A DNA stretch of 64,000 nt from Nocardia sp. NBC_00565 (GCF_036345915.1 NZ_CP107785.1:3844001-3908000), one strand, 5' to 3'. Positions 1-8,404 are shown, numbered from the stretch's first letter. A program made the numbers and translations. Notes: generated by a model not told the origin, from the sequence alone.

Positions 1-1163
1 TCGATAGCGCGGCCACCACGCAGAAACCGCTGCCGGTCATCGAGACCATCCACCGCTACCACACTTCGCGCACCGCCAATGCCGGTCGCGGCACCTACCC
101 GTGGGCGACCGATCTGACCACGCGCTTGGCGCGGGTCCGGGCTCGCACCGCCACTTTCATCGGCGCGCGGCACCCCGAGGAAGTGGTTTTCACCGGCGGC
201 GCGACCGCGGCACTCAACGCGGTCGCGCTCTCCTGGGGTCTGGCCGTGCTCGAGGACGGCGACGAAATCCTCTACAACCCGCGCGATCACGCCTCGAATG
301 TCCATCCGTGGCACCACTTACGGCAGGTGCTGGCCCGCTTCGGCCGTCACATCGAACTGGTCCCCTATCGGGTGACCGAACTCGGCGAAGCCGATACCGC
401 CGATATCCTGGCCAAACTCACCCCGCGCACCCGGCTGATCACCACCAGCCATCTGCATCACGTGTTCGGCGGCCTCACCACGCTGGAGGAGTTGCGCGGC
501 AAGCTCGATCCCGAAATTCTGCTGTGCTTCGACTGCAGCCAGAGCGGCGGACACCTACCGGTGGATGTCACCGAACTCGGCGCCGACTTCGCGGTTTTCG
601 CCGCGCACAAGATGTTCGGCGCCCCAGGCACCGGAATCCTCTACTGCCACAGCAGGGTTCACGATCGGCTGCTGCCGTTCCTGCCCGGCGGTAATACCGG
701 GGTCAGCCTCACCGATACCGGGTTGGCTCCGGCCGGTATGCCGGAACTGCTCGAAGGCGGCACCCAGAACATTCCGGGCATCCTCGCTCTCGGCAGCGCG
801 CTGGAGGTGCTGGAGTCCCTGGATGTCGGCGTCATCGCCGCGCACAATCGCGCACTCACGTTGCGGCTCATCGACAATCTGCGTCCGGTGCCCGGCCTGG
901 AATTCCTGCCCGGGCCCGCACACGCGCCGTGTGCGATCGGCTACGGCATCGTGTCCTTCACGCTCGCGGGCATCTCCTCGACCGATCTCGGATTCGTGTT
1001 GAGCGAGTTGGGTTTTCTCGTTCGCACCGGCTTACACTGCACGCCCGGGGGTGATGCCGACAGCACGGATTCGGTGCGGGTCAGCACGCACATCTACAAC
1101 ACCCTCGACGAGATCGACCGCTTCACGACATGCGTCACGACGATTGCCGAGGAGGTCATGTGA
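1..1163 (+). CDS. Class V aminotransferase, cysteine-desulfurase (SufS/Csd)-like, 5' partial
   Basis: The reading frame is open from the first base of the window, so the start lies upstream. The visible 386 residues show a fold type I PLP enzyme of the SufS/Csd group. These enzymes take sulfur from cysteine as an enzyme persulfide, or act as cysteine lyases. The motif FAAHKMFG carries the PLP lysine, and the segment RTGLHCTPGG near the C-terminus resembles the loop that holds the catalytic cysteine in this family. The gene ends in ATGTGA, overlapping the next start, so the two are probably translated together. The neighbours (HMA protein, decarboxylase-like PLP enzyme, cysteine synthase-rhodanese) suggest a dedicated sulfur pathway rather than housekeeping Fe-S assembly; no other suf gene is visible here. 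Confidence 0.85.
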   Translation, partial: DSAATTQKPLPVIETIHRYHTSRTANAGRGTYPWATDLTTRLARVRARTATFIGARHPEEVVFTGGATAALNAVALSWGLAVLEDGDEILYNPRDHASNVHPWHHLRQVLARFGRHIELVPYRVTELGEADTADILAKLTPRTRLITTSHLHHVFGGLTTLEELRGKLDPEILLCFDCSQSGGHLPVDVTELGADFAVFAAHKMFGAPGTGILYCHSRVHDRLLPFLPGGNTGVSLTDTGLAPAGMPELLEGGTQNIPGILALGSALEVLESLDVGVIAAHNRALTLRLIDNLRPVPGLEFLPGPAHAPCAIGYGIVSFTLAGISSTDLGFVLSELGFLVRTGLHCTPGGDADSTDSVRVSTHIYNTLDEIDRFTTCVTTIAEEVM

Positions 1164-2452
1164 GAATGGACGACACCCCGCGCTACGACCGGCGGGCCGC
1201 GTCCCGGGTGCTGGCGGGGCTCACCGAACCCGGACTGTTCGCCACCCCCATCACCATCCCTCCCGCGCGACATATCGAATACACCTGCGCCGCACTGCGT
1301 CCCGAGCCCAATAGCCACCTCACCTACTCGCAGCGGCTGTATCTGCAGCGATTCATGCGCCCGTGCCAGCCGTACCAGGTCACCAGCGCATCACACCGGA
1401 TCGCCTGGACCGACAGCGATGGCATCCCCAACACCGGCCACTTCCGCGCGGACGGACTCGGGCCGCTGGTGCCGATCGCCATGCGCGAAACCGTCCTGGT
1501 GCTCTGGCATGCCCTCGCCGCCGATTCCACACTGGCCCAACGTGTCGACGGCCTGGGCTCGCGTGAGCACGCGGTGCTCCACGGCACCACCACCGATCAT
1601 GATCCGATCGAGATCTTCCGCGTCGGCATCGAGGCGGCCGGGCGCGCACTGGCCCAGCACGCACTGCTGGCCCGGCAGACCCAATATCGCAGCGCGGCCG
1701 AATTCGCCAGGGGCATACATGATTCCGGCATCTTCGCGGCGGTGGCCACCCGCTGGTACTGGGAGCTCCAGGCCTCCACCTATCGGCGTGGCATGATCCC
1801 GGTGACGCTGGCCGCCCAACCCGACGGCACGGTGCGCTACACCGCCGACACGGTGGCGACGCTGCGCGCGATGAAGGATGCCACCATCGAGGACGCGCAC
1901 AATGTCATGCGGCGGGCCACGCGGGTGGAGGGTTTGAGCGTCGACGCGGCCATCGCGAAGTATCACGACGACCTCGACCTCATCTCCCGTCAGTACGCGC
2001 TGCTGCCGTCGAATACCCGGCCGGCGTGCCTGGCCGCCATGCCGCATCATCTCGGCGGCGGCCACTACACCTTGCTGCCAGTGGTGGTGGACCAGTTCGT
2101 CGCGATCTTCGAACAGCTCGTCGAGCGGATCCGGATCACCGAGGTGAGCGCCGATCTCGACGAGTCGACCGCCGACGCCCCCGCCGCCGCCGAGGACCAG
2201 ATCTTCTATGTGCCCGATATGAGCTGCCAGCACTGTGTTCGCACGATCACCGGCGCGCTGGAGTCGATGGGCATCAAGGTGATCGAGATCGATCTGCCGA
2301 GTAAGCGGGTGGTGGCGGAGTTCCGAAGTCCGCGCAACCGGGCGCGCGCGTTCGAGACGATCCGCGATGGCGGTTACAACCCGGTGGCCGAGAAACCCGT
2401 GTCGGGCGCGTTGGCGGCCGCGGAGTCTCAGCCCACGGAAACCGCGGTATGA
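1160..2452 (+). CDS. Unrecognised protein with C-terminal heavy-metal-associated (HMA) domain
   Basis: This is a protein of about 430 residues. I do not recognise residues 1-345; they look globular, without membrane segments or a signal peptide. Residues about 349-412 form an HMA domain with the metal-binding motif MSCQHC (Cys 356 and Cys 359), as in copper chaperones and P-type ATPase N-termini. A short Ala/Gln-rich tail follows. The GTG at 1160 is preferred because AGGAGG lies four bases upstream and it overlaps the previous stop; an in-frame ATG at 1166 is the alternative. The gene overlaps the next one by ATGA. A copper- or zinc-carrying domain fused to an unknown enzyme-like body inside a PLP/sulfur operon is unusual. 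Confidence 0.8.
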   Translation: MRMDDTPRYDRRAASRVLAGLTEPGLFATPITIPPARHIEYTCAALRPEPNSHLTYSQRLYLQRFMRPCQPYQVTSASHRIAWTDSDGIPNTGHFRADGLGPLVPIAMRETVLVLWHALAADSTLAQRVDGLGSREHAVLHGTTTDHDPIEIFRVGIEAAGRALAQHALLARQTQYRSAAEFARGIHDSGIFAAVATRWYWELQASTYRRGMIPVTLAAQPDGTVRYTADTVATLRAMKDATIEDAHNVMRRATRVEGLSVDAAIAKYHDDLDLISRQYALLPSNTRPACLAAMPHHLGGGHYTLLPVVVDQFVAIFEQLVERIRITEVSADLDESTADAPAAAEDQIFYVPDMSCQHCVRTITGALESMGIKVIEIDLPSKRVVAEFRSPRNRARAFETIRDGGYNPVAEKPVSGALAAAESQPTETAV

Positions 2453-4053
2453 CGGCACCGCTACCGGCGCTACCCGCGAAGATCCATCCGCTGGTACGCG
2501 CGTTTCTCGATACCCGCGACGCCGTCGAAGAGACGCTGATTCGCTTCGGATCCCCGGTCCACCTCTTGTTTCCGCAGGTCTACGCGGAAAACCTGAAACG
2601 GTTCCGCGCGGTGCTGGACACCAGCGGCGCGCGCTACCGAATCTGCTACGCGCACAAGGTGAATCAATCGCGCGCCTTCGTGCGTACCGCCGAGCACGCC
2701 GGCATCGCGATCGATGTCGCATCGGCACCTGAGCTGGCCAGTGCCATCGGCGCCGGATTCGGGCCGATGCGCATCGAGGTGACCGGGCCGAAAGGGGAAG
2801 CGTTCCTACGTGATCTGATCGATTGCGGCGTCACCATCAATGTGGACAATCTGTGGGAGTTGCGGCGGATCACCGAACTGGCCGGTGATCGCGCGAGAGT
2901 TCCGGTGCTGCTGCGGGTTTCCGGCTTCGACGACGCTTCGGTCAGCCGGTTCGGCGTGCCGCTGGCACATATGGATCGCGCCTTCGATCTGCTCTCGGCC
3001 AATCGTCGGCGAATCGCTTTCCTGGGCTTCGCCTTTCACATCGATTCTGGCGAGCCCGCGGAACGTATCCGGGCCATCGACGCCTGCCTCGAGCTGGTCG
3101 AGCGCGCATATGGGCACGGACTCGGCCCGTCGGTATTGAATATCGGCGGCGGCTTCCGGCAGGTGTTCACCGCCGACGCGGATCGGTTCGACGGGTATGT
3201 GCGCGCGTTGCGCGAGTCGCTGCTCGGCCGCGGCGAACCGATGAGCTGGTCGAACAATACCTTCGGCTATCACGTCGATAATGGTGCGGTGCACGGGATT
3301 CCGGTGTTCCACAAGTACGCGAACACCGTACCCGCGACGCGCATGCTCGACGATCTGCTTGGCGCCGCATTGGAGCGTCACGGCGGTCGCACGGTGGCCC
3401 AGGTAGCTGGGGACAATATGCTCGACATCTGGCTGGAGCCGGGCAAGGCGTTGGTCGATCATGCGGGGGTGACGGTGGCGCGGGTGGAGTTCATCAAGGA
3501 ACTCGCCGATCGCACGGTGCTGGTCAATCTCGATCTCAGCCGAGATCAGGTGACACCGGCCGATCAGGAGGTCATGGTCGATCCGGTGATCTTGCCGAGT
3601 ATCGCGCATATGCCGAGCACCGCACCCGGATCCGACGGTGCCATCACGGGGCCGCCCAGCAACGGCGCCGACACCATGCCGACGCTGCGCCCGGTAGCCG
3701 GATCCGGTCCGGTCGGTGCGTATTTCGCCGGACGCCTGTGTCTGGAGCGCGATCTGATCACCAACCACAAGGTCTGGTTATCCGAGTGCCCGCGCCAGGG
3801 TGATCTGGTGGTCTTCCCGAATACCGCCGCCTATCACATGGATCTGTCCGCGGCGTCGGCATCGATGCATCCGCTGCCTGCGAAACTCGCCGTCGTGCAT
3901 CGTGCGGGCAGTTTCCAGGTGTACCGCGATACCGATTACGAACCGCTCATTCCGGTCGGCCTGCCGCCCCCGCGCCGCACGACCCCGCGCGGCCCGCGCC
4001 GTCCACCACAGCCGCGCCGATCGTCCCCGCCCCGATCCTCCGGAGCGCCGTAA
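2449..4053 (+). CDS. Fold type III PLP enzyme, LysA/Y4yA-like amino acid decarboxylase family
   Basis: This 534-residue protein has the alanine-racemase/diaminopimelate-decarboxylase fold. YAHKVNQS near residue 70 supplies the PLP lysine, AFHIDSG near 205 fits the active-site barrel, and NIGGGF near 235 binds the PLP phosphate. It is longer than typical LysA (about 420-450) and ends in a Pro/Arg-rich tail of about 30 residues. I recall a 'Y4yA family PLP-dependent enzyme' of similar size, and this may belong there. The start overlaps the upstream stop (ATGA) and its own TAA overlaps the next ATG, so it is a middle gene of a coupled operon. The substrate is unknown; a decarboxylated or rearranged amino acid is a guess. 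Confidence 0.82.
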   Translation: MTAPLPALPAKIHPLVRAFLDTRDAVEETLIRFGSPVHLLFPQVYAENLKRFRAVLDTSGARYRICYAHKVNQSRAFVRTAEHAGIAIDVASAPELASAIGAGFGPMRIEVTGPKGEAFLRDLIDCGVTINVDNLWELRRITELAGDRARVPVLLRVSGFDDASVSRFGVPLAHMDRAFDLLSANRRRIAFLGFAFHIDSGEPAERIRAIDACLELVERAYGHGLGPSVLNIGGGFRQVFTADADRFDGYVRALRESLLGRGEPMSWSNNTFGYHVDNGAVHGIPVFHKYANTVPATRMLDDLLGAALERHGGRTVAQVAGDNMLDIWLEPGKALVDHAGVTVARVEFIKELADRTVLVNLDLSRDQVTPADQEVMVDPVILPSIAHMPSTAPGSDGAITGPPSNGADTMPTLRPVAGSGPVGAYFAGRLCLERDLITNHKVWLSECPRQGDLVVFPNTAAYHMDLSAASASMHPLPAKLAVVHRAGSFQVYRDTDYEPLIPVGLPPPRRTTPRGPRRPPQPRRSSPPRSSGAP

Positions 4054-5372
4054 TGCGCTACGACCACATCACCGACCTGATCGGCAATACACCGCTGCTG
4101 CGCTTGGATCCGGCCGTGCACGGACTGACCAATGTCGAGCTGTACGCGAAACTGGAGTCGCACAATCCCTTCGGCTCGGTCAAGGACCGGGTGGCCTGGG
4201 GCATGATTCGCGATGATCTCGATGAGATCCGCGCGGGCGGGCAGCGGCTCATCGAGGCCTCCAGCGGTAATACCGCCAAGGCGCTGCGGATTCTGGGCGC
4301 GGTGCACGGCATCGGCCTGCGCGCGGTGACCAACCGGATCAAGGTCGCCGAGGTGCGAGATCTGCTGCAGCTGTTCGGCACCGAGATCGTGGAGCTACCC
4401 GGTCTGTCCGAATGTCCGGATCCGACCACGCCGAACGACGTGTATTCGGTGATCGAGGCGACCATGGCCAAAGATCCGGGCGCCTACTACCACCCCTCGC
4501 AATACACCAACGAGAAGAACATCGAGGCGCATCACCACGGCACCGGCCGGGAGATCCACGAGGATCTGGCCGCGGACGGCATCACCCGGGTCGACTATCT
4601 CGTCGGCGGGCTCGGCACCACCGGCTCTACCCGCGGCACCGCCACCTACCTGCGCAAGCACAATCCCGAATTGCGCACCATCGCCGTGGTTTCCGATCGC
4701 TCGGACTTCATTCCCGGCATCCGCTCGGAGAGCGAGATGTGGGATGTCGGGCTGTTCCAACCCGACTTCTACGACCGCATCGTCACCATCGACTCCGCCC
4801 GCGCGGTGGACGCGACCCTTGCCCTCGCCACCGGTTTCGGCATCCTGGCCGGTCCCACCAGCGGCGCGAGCTATGCGGCTGCCCTGGAAAGCCTCGGTGA
4901 GCAAGCTGCTACGTCGGATGAGCCGGTGGTGGCGGTCTTCATCGTCTGCGATCGACTGGAACCGTACCTGTCGTATATCAAGAAGCGCAGGCCCGAACTC
5001 TTCGACCGCGCCGACCGTCGCCGCGCGCCGACCACCGCCGAACTCGCGGCCGTCCCGGCCCTTTCGCCCGATGAGCTGGCCGAACTGGATCGCACCGACC
5101 GGCCCACCATTGTCGACACCCGCGGCGCGATGGCCTACCGGATCGGCCATGTGCCGGGTGCGATCAATATCCGCGACGACCAACTCGACGATATGTTCGC
5201 CCAAGGCATCCCGTTCTCCCGGTCGCGGCCGCTGGTGTTCGTCTGCCCGGTCGGCGAATTGTCGCTGCGCTTCGCCGCGATCGCCAGGCAGGACGGGTTC
5301 GAGGCCACCAGTCTCAGCGGCGGGATCGTCGCATGGCGTGATGCCGGATATGCGATGGAACGCGGGGGCTGA
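4053..5372 (+). CDS. Cysteine synthase-like PLP enzyme fused to a rhodanese domain
   Basis: Residues 1-310 are a fold type II beta-replacing enzyme of the CysK/CBS family. NPFGSVKDR holds the PLP lysine (Lys 44), EASSGNTAK is the substrate loop and GGLGTTGST binds the phosphate. Residues about 335-435 are a rhodanese domain: VDTRGAMAYRIGHVPGA, then FVCPVGEL with candidate active-site Cys 398. CysK enzymes make cysteine or other beta-substituted alanines; rhodaneses carry persulfide sulfur. The fusion suggests sulfur from the upstream desulfurase could be handed to this active site (inference). It starts at TAATG directly after the decarboxylase-like gene and is the last gene of the coupled block. 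Confidence 0.88.
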   Translation: MRYDHITDLIGNTPLLRLDPAVHGLTNVELYAKLESHNPFGSVKDRVAWGMIRDDLDEIRAGGQRLIEASSGNTAKALRILGAVHGIGLRAVTNRIKVAEVRDLLQLFGTEIVELPGLSECPDPTTPNDVYSVIEATMAKDPGAYYHPSQYTNEKNIEAHHHGTGREIHEDLAADGITRVDYLVGGLGTTGSTRGTATYLRKHNPELRTIAVVSDRSDFIPGIRSESEMWDVGLFQPDFYDRIVTIDSARAVDATLALATGFGILAGPTSGASYAAALESLGEQAATSDEPVVAVFIVCDRLEPYLSYIKKRRPELFDRADRRRAPTTAELAAVPALSPDELAELDRTDRPTIVDTRGAMAYRIGHVPGAINIRDDQLDDMFAQGIPFSRSRPLVFVCPVGELSLRFAAIARQDGFEATSLSGGIVAWRDAGYAMERGG

Positions 5373-5428
5373 AATCCGGGCATCGCCTGCGTAGTCCTGC
5401 CTTGACGGCCAGGCATTAGTGTGAGCAG

Positions 5429-6055
5429 GTGCAGACAGACCAGGAATCAGACGACGATGCCGGTCCCCGCATCTGGGGCGGAACGACGCTCACCGAGCGC
5501 AGGGAGGCCCGCCGTGCCGCACTGCTCGAGGCCGCACTCGACCTGATCGGGGAATCGGGCGCGAGCGGGGTCACCATGCGCGCGGTATGTCGGCAAGCCA
5601 ACCTCACCGACCGGTACTTCTATGAAAGCTTCACCAGCCGCGACGAGCTGCTGGACGTGCTCTACCGCCAGGTCGCCGACGAATTCCTGGAGCCGATGAC
5701 CGCGTTCGCGGCCGCGGATCCCTCCCGTGACCGCGAACTGTCGGAGATTCTGGTCGACAAGGTGCTCGCCGATCCGCGCAAATCGCGGCTGTTCCTGGTC
5801 GAGCCGTATTCGAGCACCGGCCTCGGCCAGACCACCATCGCCGTGATGCCGGTCTTCACCCGGCTCATGCAGGATCACCTGTTCGCCCATATCGAGGATC
5901 CGGTGCGGCGCAGACTGGCCGCGGTCACCATGGCCAGCGGCAATGCGGGCATGTTCTCCGCCTGGTTGAACGGATCGCTGCGCGCCACCCGTGAGCAGGT
6001 GATCGACCACTGTACGGCGACAATCACCGCCTACCGCGCGATGTATCAGTCCTGA
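5429..6055 (+). CDS. TetR family transcriptional regulator
   Basis: This 208-residue protein has an N-terminal TetR helix-turn-helix (residues about 20-70; typical ALLEAALDLIGESGASGVTMRAV followed by a recognition helix ending in RYFYESF). The C-terminal ligand domain is divergent. The start is GTG. It lies 56 bases after the cysteine synthase-rhodanese gene on the same strand and may regulate that cluster. It could instead act on the riboswitch operon downstream; the sequence does not decide. A 15-base palindrome follows its stop. Confidence 0.85.
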   Translation: MQTDQESDDDAGPRIWGGTTLTERREARRAALLEAALDLIGESGASGVTMRAVCRQANLTDRYFYESFTSRDELLDVLYRQVADEFLEPMTAFAAADPSRDRELSEILVDKVLADPRKSRLFLVEPYSSTGLGQTTIAVMPVFTRLMQDHLFAHIEDPVRRRLAAVTMASGNAGMFSAWLNGSLRATREQVIDHCTATITAYRAMYQS

Positions 6056-6073
6056 CCCGATCCCGGCCGGGTA

Positions 6074-6088
6074 CGACAGATTCTGTCG
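6074..6088. other. 15-bp palindrome (operator or weak terminator)
   Basis: CGACAGATTCTGTCG is a perfect inverted repeat with seven-base arms, 19 bases after the tetR stop and about 90 bases before the riboswitch. It could be a TetR-type operator or a short terminator stem. There is no T-run after it. Confidence 0.35.
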
Positions 6089-6177
6089 GACAACCACATT
6101 CGCACCGCGCGGTGCGACCGCGCTCACAGTCGGGTTGCCAACTTCGGGGGGTCGGGTGTTTACTTGCCAGCGCAAGG

Positions 6178-6340
6178 TGCCGATCGTTCGCTGAGGCTCC
6201 TTCACGGATACAGGCCAGCGACCCCGAACGTCGAGAGACGCCCCGGGTCAGGACAGATCTCCCCGGCTTAAGGGTTGATCCCGATTGGCTCCCGAATTGT
6301 CGGGTTCACGCCGTGAAGTGCCAAAGGTCTTACGAGGAGG
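6178..6340 (+). ncRNA. M-box (ykoK-type) Mg2+ riboswitch
   Basis: The stretch carries the conserved M-box blocks in order: CTGAGGCTCC, a GGATACA segment, GCCAGCGACCCCG, the hairpin CGTC-GAGA-GACG (6229-6240), CGGGTCAGGACAG, then CCGGCTTAAGGGT, and GCCGTGAAGTGCCAAAGG followed by TCTTACGA. Long-range pairs are visible: TCGT 6184-6187 with ACGA 6332-6335, TCACGG 6202-6207 with CCGTGA 6311-6316, and GCCA 6214-6217 with TGGC 6286-6289. M-box RNAs sense Mg2+ and switch off downstream genes when Mg2+ is plentiful. It precedes a small gene and an ABC transporter, with no other gene between. Confidence 0.88.
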
Positions 6341-6353
6341 GGTCACCACCGGC

Positions 6354-6440
6354 ATGTTTGTCGGATTCCTCCTGGCCGCTCTGCGACGATTACTGATGGC
6401 GCGCGGTTGTGCCGTGCGCATGATCGGAAGAAGGAGGTGA
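6354..6440 (+). CDS. Possible 28-residue leader peptide between riboswitch and operon
   Basis: An ATG at 6354 opens 28 codons ending in TGA at 6438-6440. The product begins with a hydrophobic stretch (MFVGFLLAALRRLLM) and ends in arginines. AGGAGG lies 14 bases upstream at 6335-6340, within the 3' end of the M-box. Its stop overlaps the Shine-Dalgarno of the 66-codon gene, so ribosomes on it could influence downstream initiation. In this GC-rich DNA a short open frame can arise by chance, so this is tentative. Confidence 0.3.
   Translation: MFVGFLLAALRRLLMARGCAVRMIGRRR
6368..6373 (+). promoter_or_regulatory. Candidate anti-Shine-Dalgarno switch element (CCTCCT)
   Basis: CCTCCT is fully complementary to two AGGAGG copies: 6335-6340, at the closing end of the M-box, and 6432-6437, the ribosome binding site of the next gene. 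If Mg2+ closes the riboswitch and occupies the first copy, this element would be free to hide the second, giving translational shut-off. Only the complementarity is directly seen. Confidence 0.4.
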
Positions 6441-6445
6441 GCCGG

Positions 6446-6646
6446 ATGCCCGGCGGGAATAGTACGAAACCCATGTTAGCCAACTATTCACTCGGCGACA
6501 CCTCCAGTGCGCGTGCCGAACTCACCGGGGATCAGCGCGATGACCGGCAGATGGAATCGGCGGTCAGCAGGCTGAGCTTGGAGCCGTCGGTGACCAGCGT
6601 CGGCTGGCATATCTCGGTCGACGAGACGGATGGGGCGCGGGCATGA
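6446..6646 (+). CDS. 66-residue protein resembling the C-terminal end of MgtC
   Basis: The ATG at 6446 follows AAGGAGG by eight bases, and the gene overlaps the permease start by ATGA. The product is soluble, with no membrane segment. Residues about 22-58 (ARAELTGDQRDD, then ESAVSRLSLEPSVTSVGWHI) resemble from memory the last part of the ACT-like C-terminal domain of MgtC proteins, which are classic M-box targets. It may be the remnant of an mgtC gene whose membrane part was deleted, or a free-standing regulatory fragment now serving to couple translation into the ABC permease. No homology search was possible. Confidence 0.6.
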   Translation: MPGGNSTKPMLANYSLGDTSSARAELTGDQRDDRQMESAVSRLSLEPSVTSVGWHISVDETDGARA

Positions 6647-8379
6647 CCGCATTGCGTTCGTTCCCGTCCCGCGACGCCCTCGATCGGCCACGCACTCGGG
6701 TGGCCGATGTGGTGGTGTTCGCCGGTGCGGCGGTACTCATCTGGGGCGTCATCCGGATCTCGTCGAGCGTCGCGGTGCCGTTCGACCAAACCTCCGCGCC
6801 CGCAACGGTTTCCACCGATGCTGGCGAACTGCCGTACTACGCGGCCCGGTCGCTGCTGCGGATGTTCGTCGCACTCGGACTCTCGATCGTGTTCACCTTC
6901 GTCTACGCGACCGCGGCCGCCCGACTACGCCGGGCTCGCACCGTCCTGCTGCCCGCACTCGACATCCTGCAGTCGGTGCCGATTCTCGGCTTCCTGTCCT
7001 TCACCGTCGCCGGATTCATCGCACTGTTCCCCGGCTCGGAGCTCGGACTCGAATCCGCCGCCGTCTTCGCGATTTTCACCTCGCAGGCCTGGAATATGGC
7101 CTTCGCCTTCTACCACAGCCTGGTCGCCCAGCCGCGCGAACTGGACGAGGCCTCGCGCAACCTGAGACTGTCACGCTGGCAACGTTTCTGGCGGGTGGAT
7201 GTGCCCAGCGGCATGATCCCGCTGGTCTGGAACGGCATGATGAGCTTCGGCGGCGGCTGGTTCTTCCTGGTCGCCTCGGAGGCGATCAGCGTGAACAACC
7301 ACAAGTACGCGCTGCCCGGCATCGGGTCCTATGTCGCGACGGCGACCGCGAACAGCGAACTCGGCAAGGTGTTCATCGCGATCGGCGTCATGATCCTCAT
7401 GGTCGTCGGCGTGAACTTCTTCTTCTGGCGTCCGCTCGTGGCCTGGGCGCAGCGGTTCCGGGTCGAGGATTCCGAAGCCGCCGAAGCACCGCGCAGCATC
7501 ATGCTCGATCTACTTCGGCGCTCACATATTCCGGGACTGTTCGGCCGGATCCTCGGGCCGCTGGTCGCACCGCTGGATCGGCTGATGAGCGTATTCGGAC
7601 TCGCCGAATACCCGCTGCACACCCCGGTTTCCCGGCGGCGCGTCGGTGATGTGGTGTTCGCGGCGGTAGTGATCGCCGCGATCGGCTACGGCGGCTATCG
7701 CGTGGCCGCCTACATCGAATCCACCGCGGGCTTCGGCGAAGTCGGGCATGCGTTCGGATTGGGTTTTCTGACGTTGCTGCGCGTCATTGTGCTGCTCATC
7801 GTCGCCACGGCGATCTGGGTGCCCATCGGGGTCTGGATCGGGTTGAACCCCAAGGTATCCCGGATCGCCCAGCCCATCGTGCAGGTGCTGGCCAGCTTCC
7901 CGGCGAACTTCCTGTTCCCGCTGGTCACCGCAGCGCTCGTGTGGAGCGGTGCGAGCCTGAACTGGGCGGGGACCATCCTGATGGCGCTGGGGGCGCAGTG
8001 GTACATCCTGTTCAACGTCATCGCCGGCGCCAGCGCGGTGCCCAACGATCTGCGCGAGGCGGCCGCGAATCTGCGACTGCCACGGGCACTGTGGTGGCGC
8101 AAGCTGATCCTGCCCGCCATCTTCCCCAGTTACGTGACCGGCGGTATCACCGCGGCGGGCGGCGCATGGAACGCGTCGATCGTCGCAGAGGTGGTGCAGT
8201 ACGGATCCACCACGCTGGTCGCGGCCGGGCTCGGTTCGTATATCGCGCAGGCGACCGAGGCGGGCGATCTGCCGCGCATACTCATCGGCGTCCTCGTAAT
8301 GAGCATCTATGTCGTCGGCATCAACCGGCTGTTCTGGCGGCGCTTGTACGCCCTTGCCGAGCGGCGGTATTCGCTATGA
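6643..8379 (+). CDS. ABC transporter permease, double NitT/SsuC-type module
   Basis: This 578-residue membrane protein contains two BPD-type permease modules in one chain. The first (about 10-265) has an EAA-like loop around ELDEASRNLRLSRWQRFWRV. The second (about 320-575) has DLREAAANLRLPRALWWRKL. About twelve membrane segments are visible. Such fused permeases resemble nitrate/sulfonate/bicarbonate-type ABC systems. The gene overlaps the 66-codon gene and is followed 25 bases later by its ATPase. No substrate-binding protein is encoded in the operon. Its place behind an M-box suggests Mg2+ or a linked cation as the substrate, or a response to Mg2+ starvation (inference). Confidence 0.88.
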   Translation: MTALRSFPSRDALDRPRTRVADVVVFAGAAVLIWGVIRISSSVAVPFDQTSAPATVSTDAGELPYYAARSLLRMFVALGLSIVFTFVYATAAARLRRARTVLLPALDILQSVPILGFLSFTVAGFIALFPGSELGLESAAVFAIFTSQAWNMAFAFYHSLVAQPRELDEASRNLRLSRWQRFWRVDVPSGMIPLVWNGMMSFGGGWFFLVASEAISVNNHKYALPGIGSYVATATANSELGKVFIAIGVMILMVVGVNFFFWRPLVAWAQRFRVEDSEAAEAPRSIMLDLLRRSHIPGLFGRILGPLVAPLDRLMSVFGLAEYPLHTPVSRRRVGDVVFAAVVIAAIGYGGYRVAAYIESTAGFGEVGHAFGLGFLTLLRVIVLLIVATAIWVPIGVWIGLNPKVSRIAQPIVQVLASFPANFLFPLVTAALVWSGASLNWAGTILMALGAQWYILFNVIAGASAVPNDLREAAANLRLPRALWWRKLILPAIFPSYVTGGITAAGGAWNASIVAEVVQYGSTTLVAAGLGSYIAQATEAGDLPRILIGVLVMSIYVVGINRLFWRRLYALAERRYSL

Positions 8380-8404
8380 CAACTGTTTCGACAGGAGGTC
8401 GATC

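Noticed and set aside
1391..2728. Minus-strand open frame of 445 codons opposite the HMA and decarboxylase-like genes
   Set aside because: Antisense shadow of two well-supported genes; no recognisable motif.
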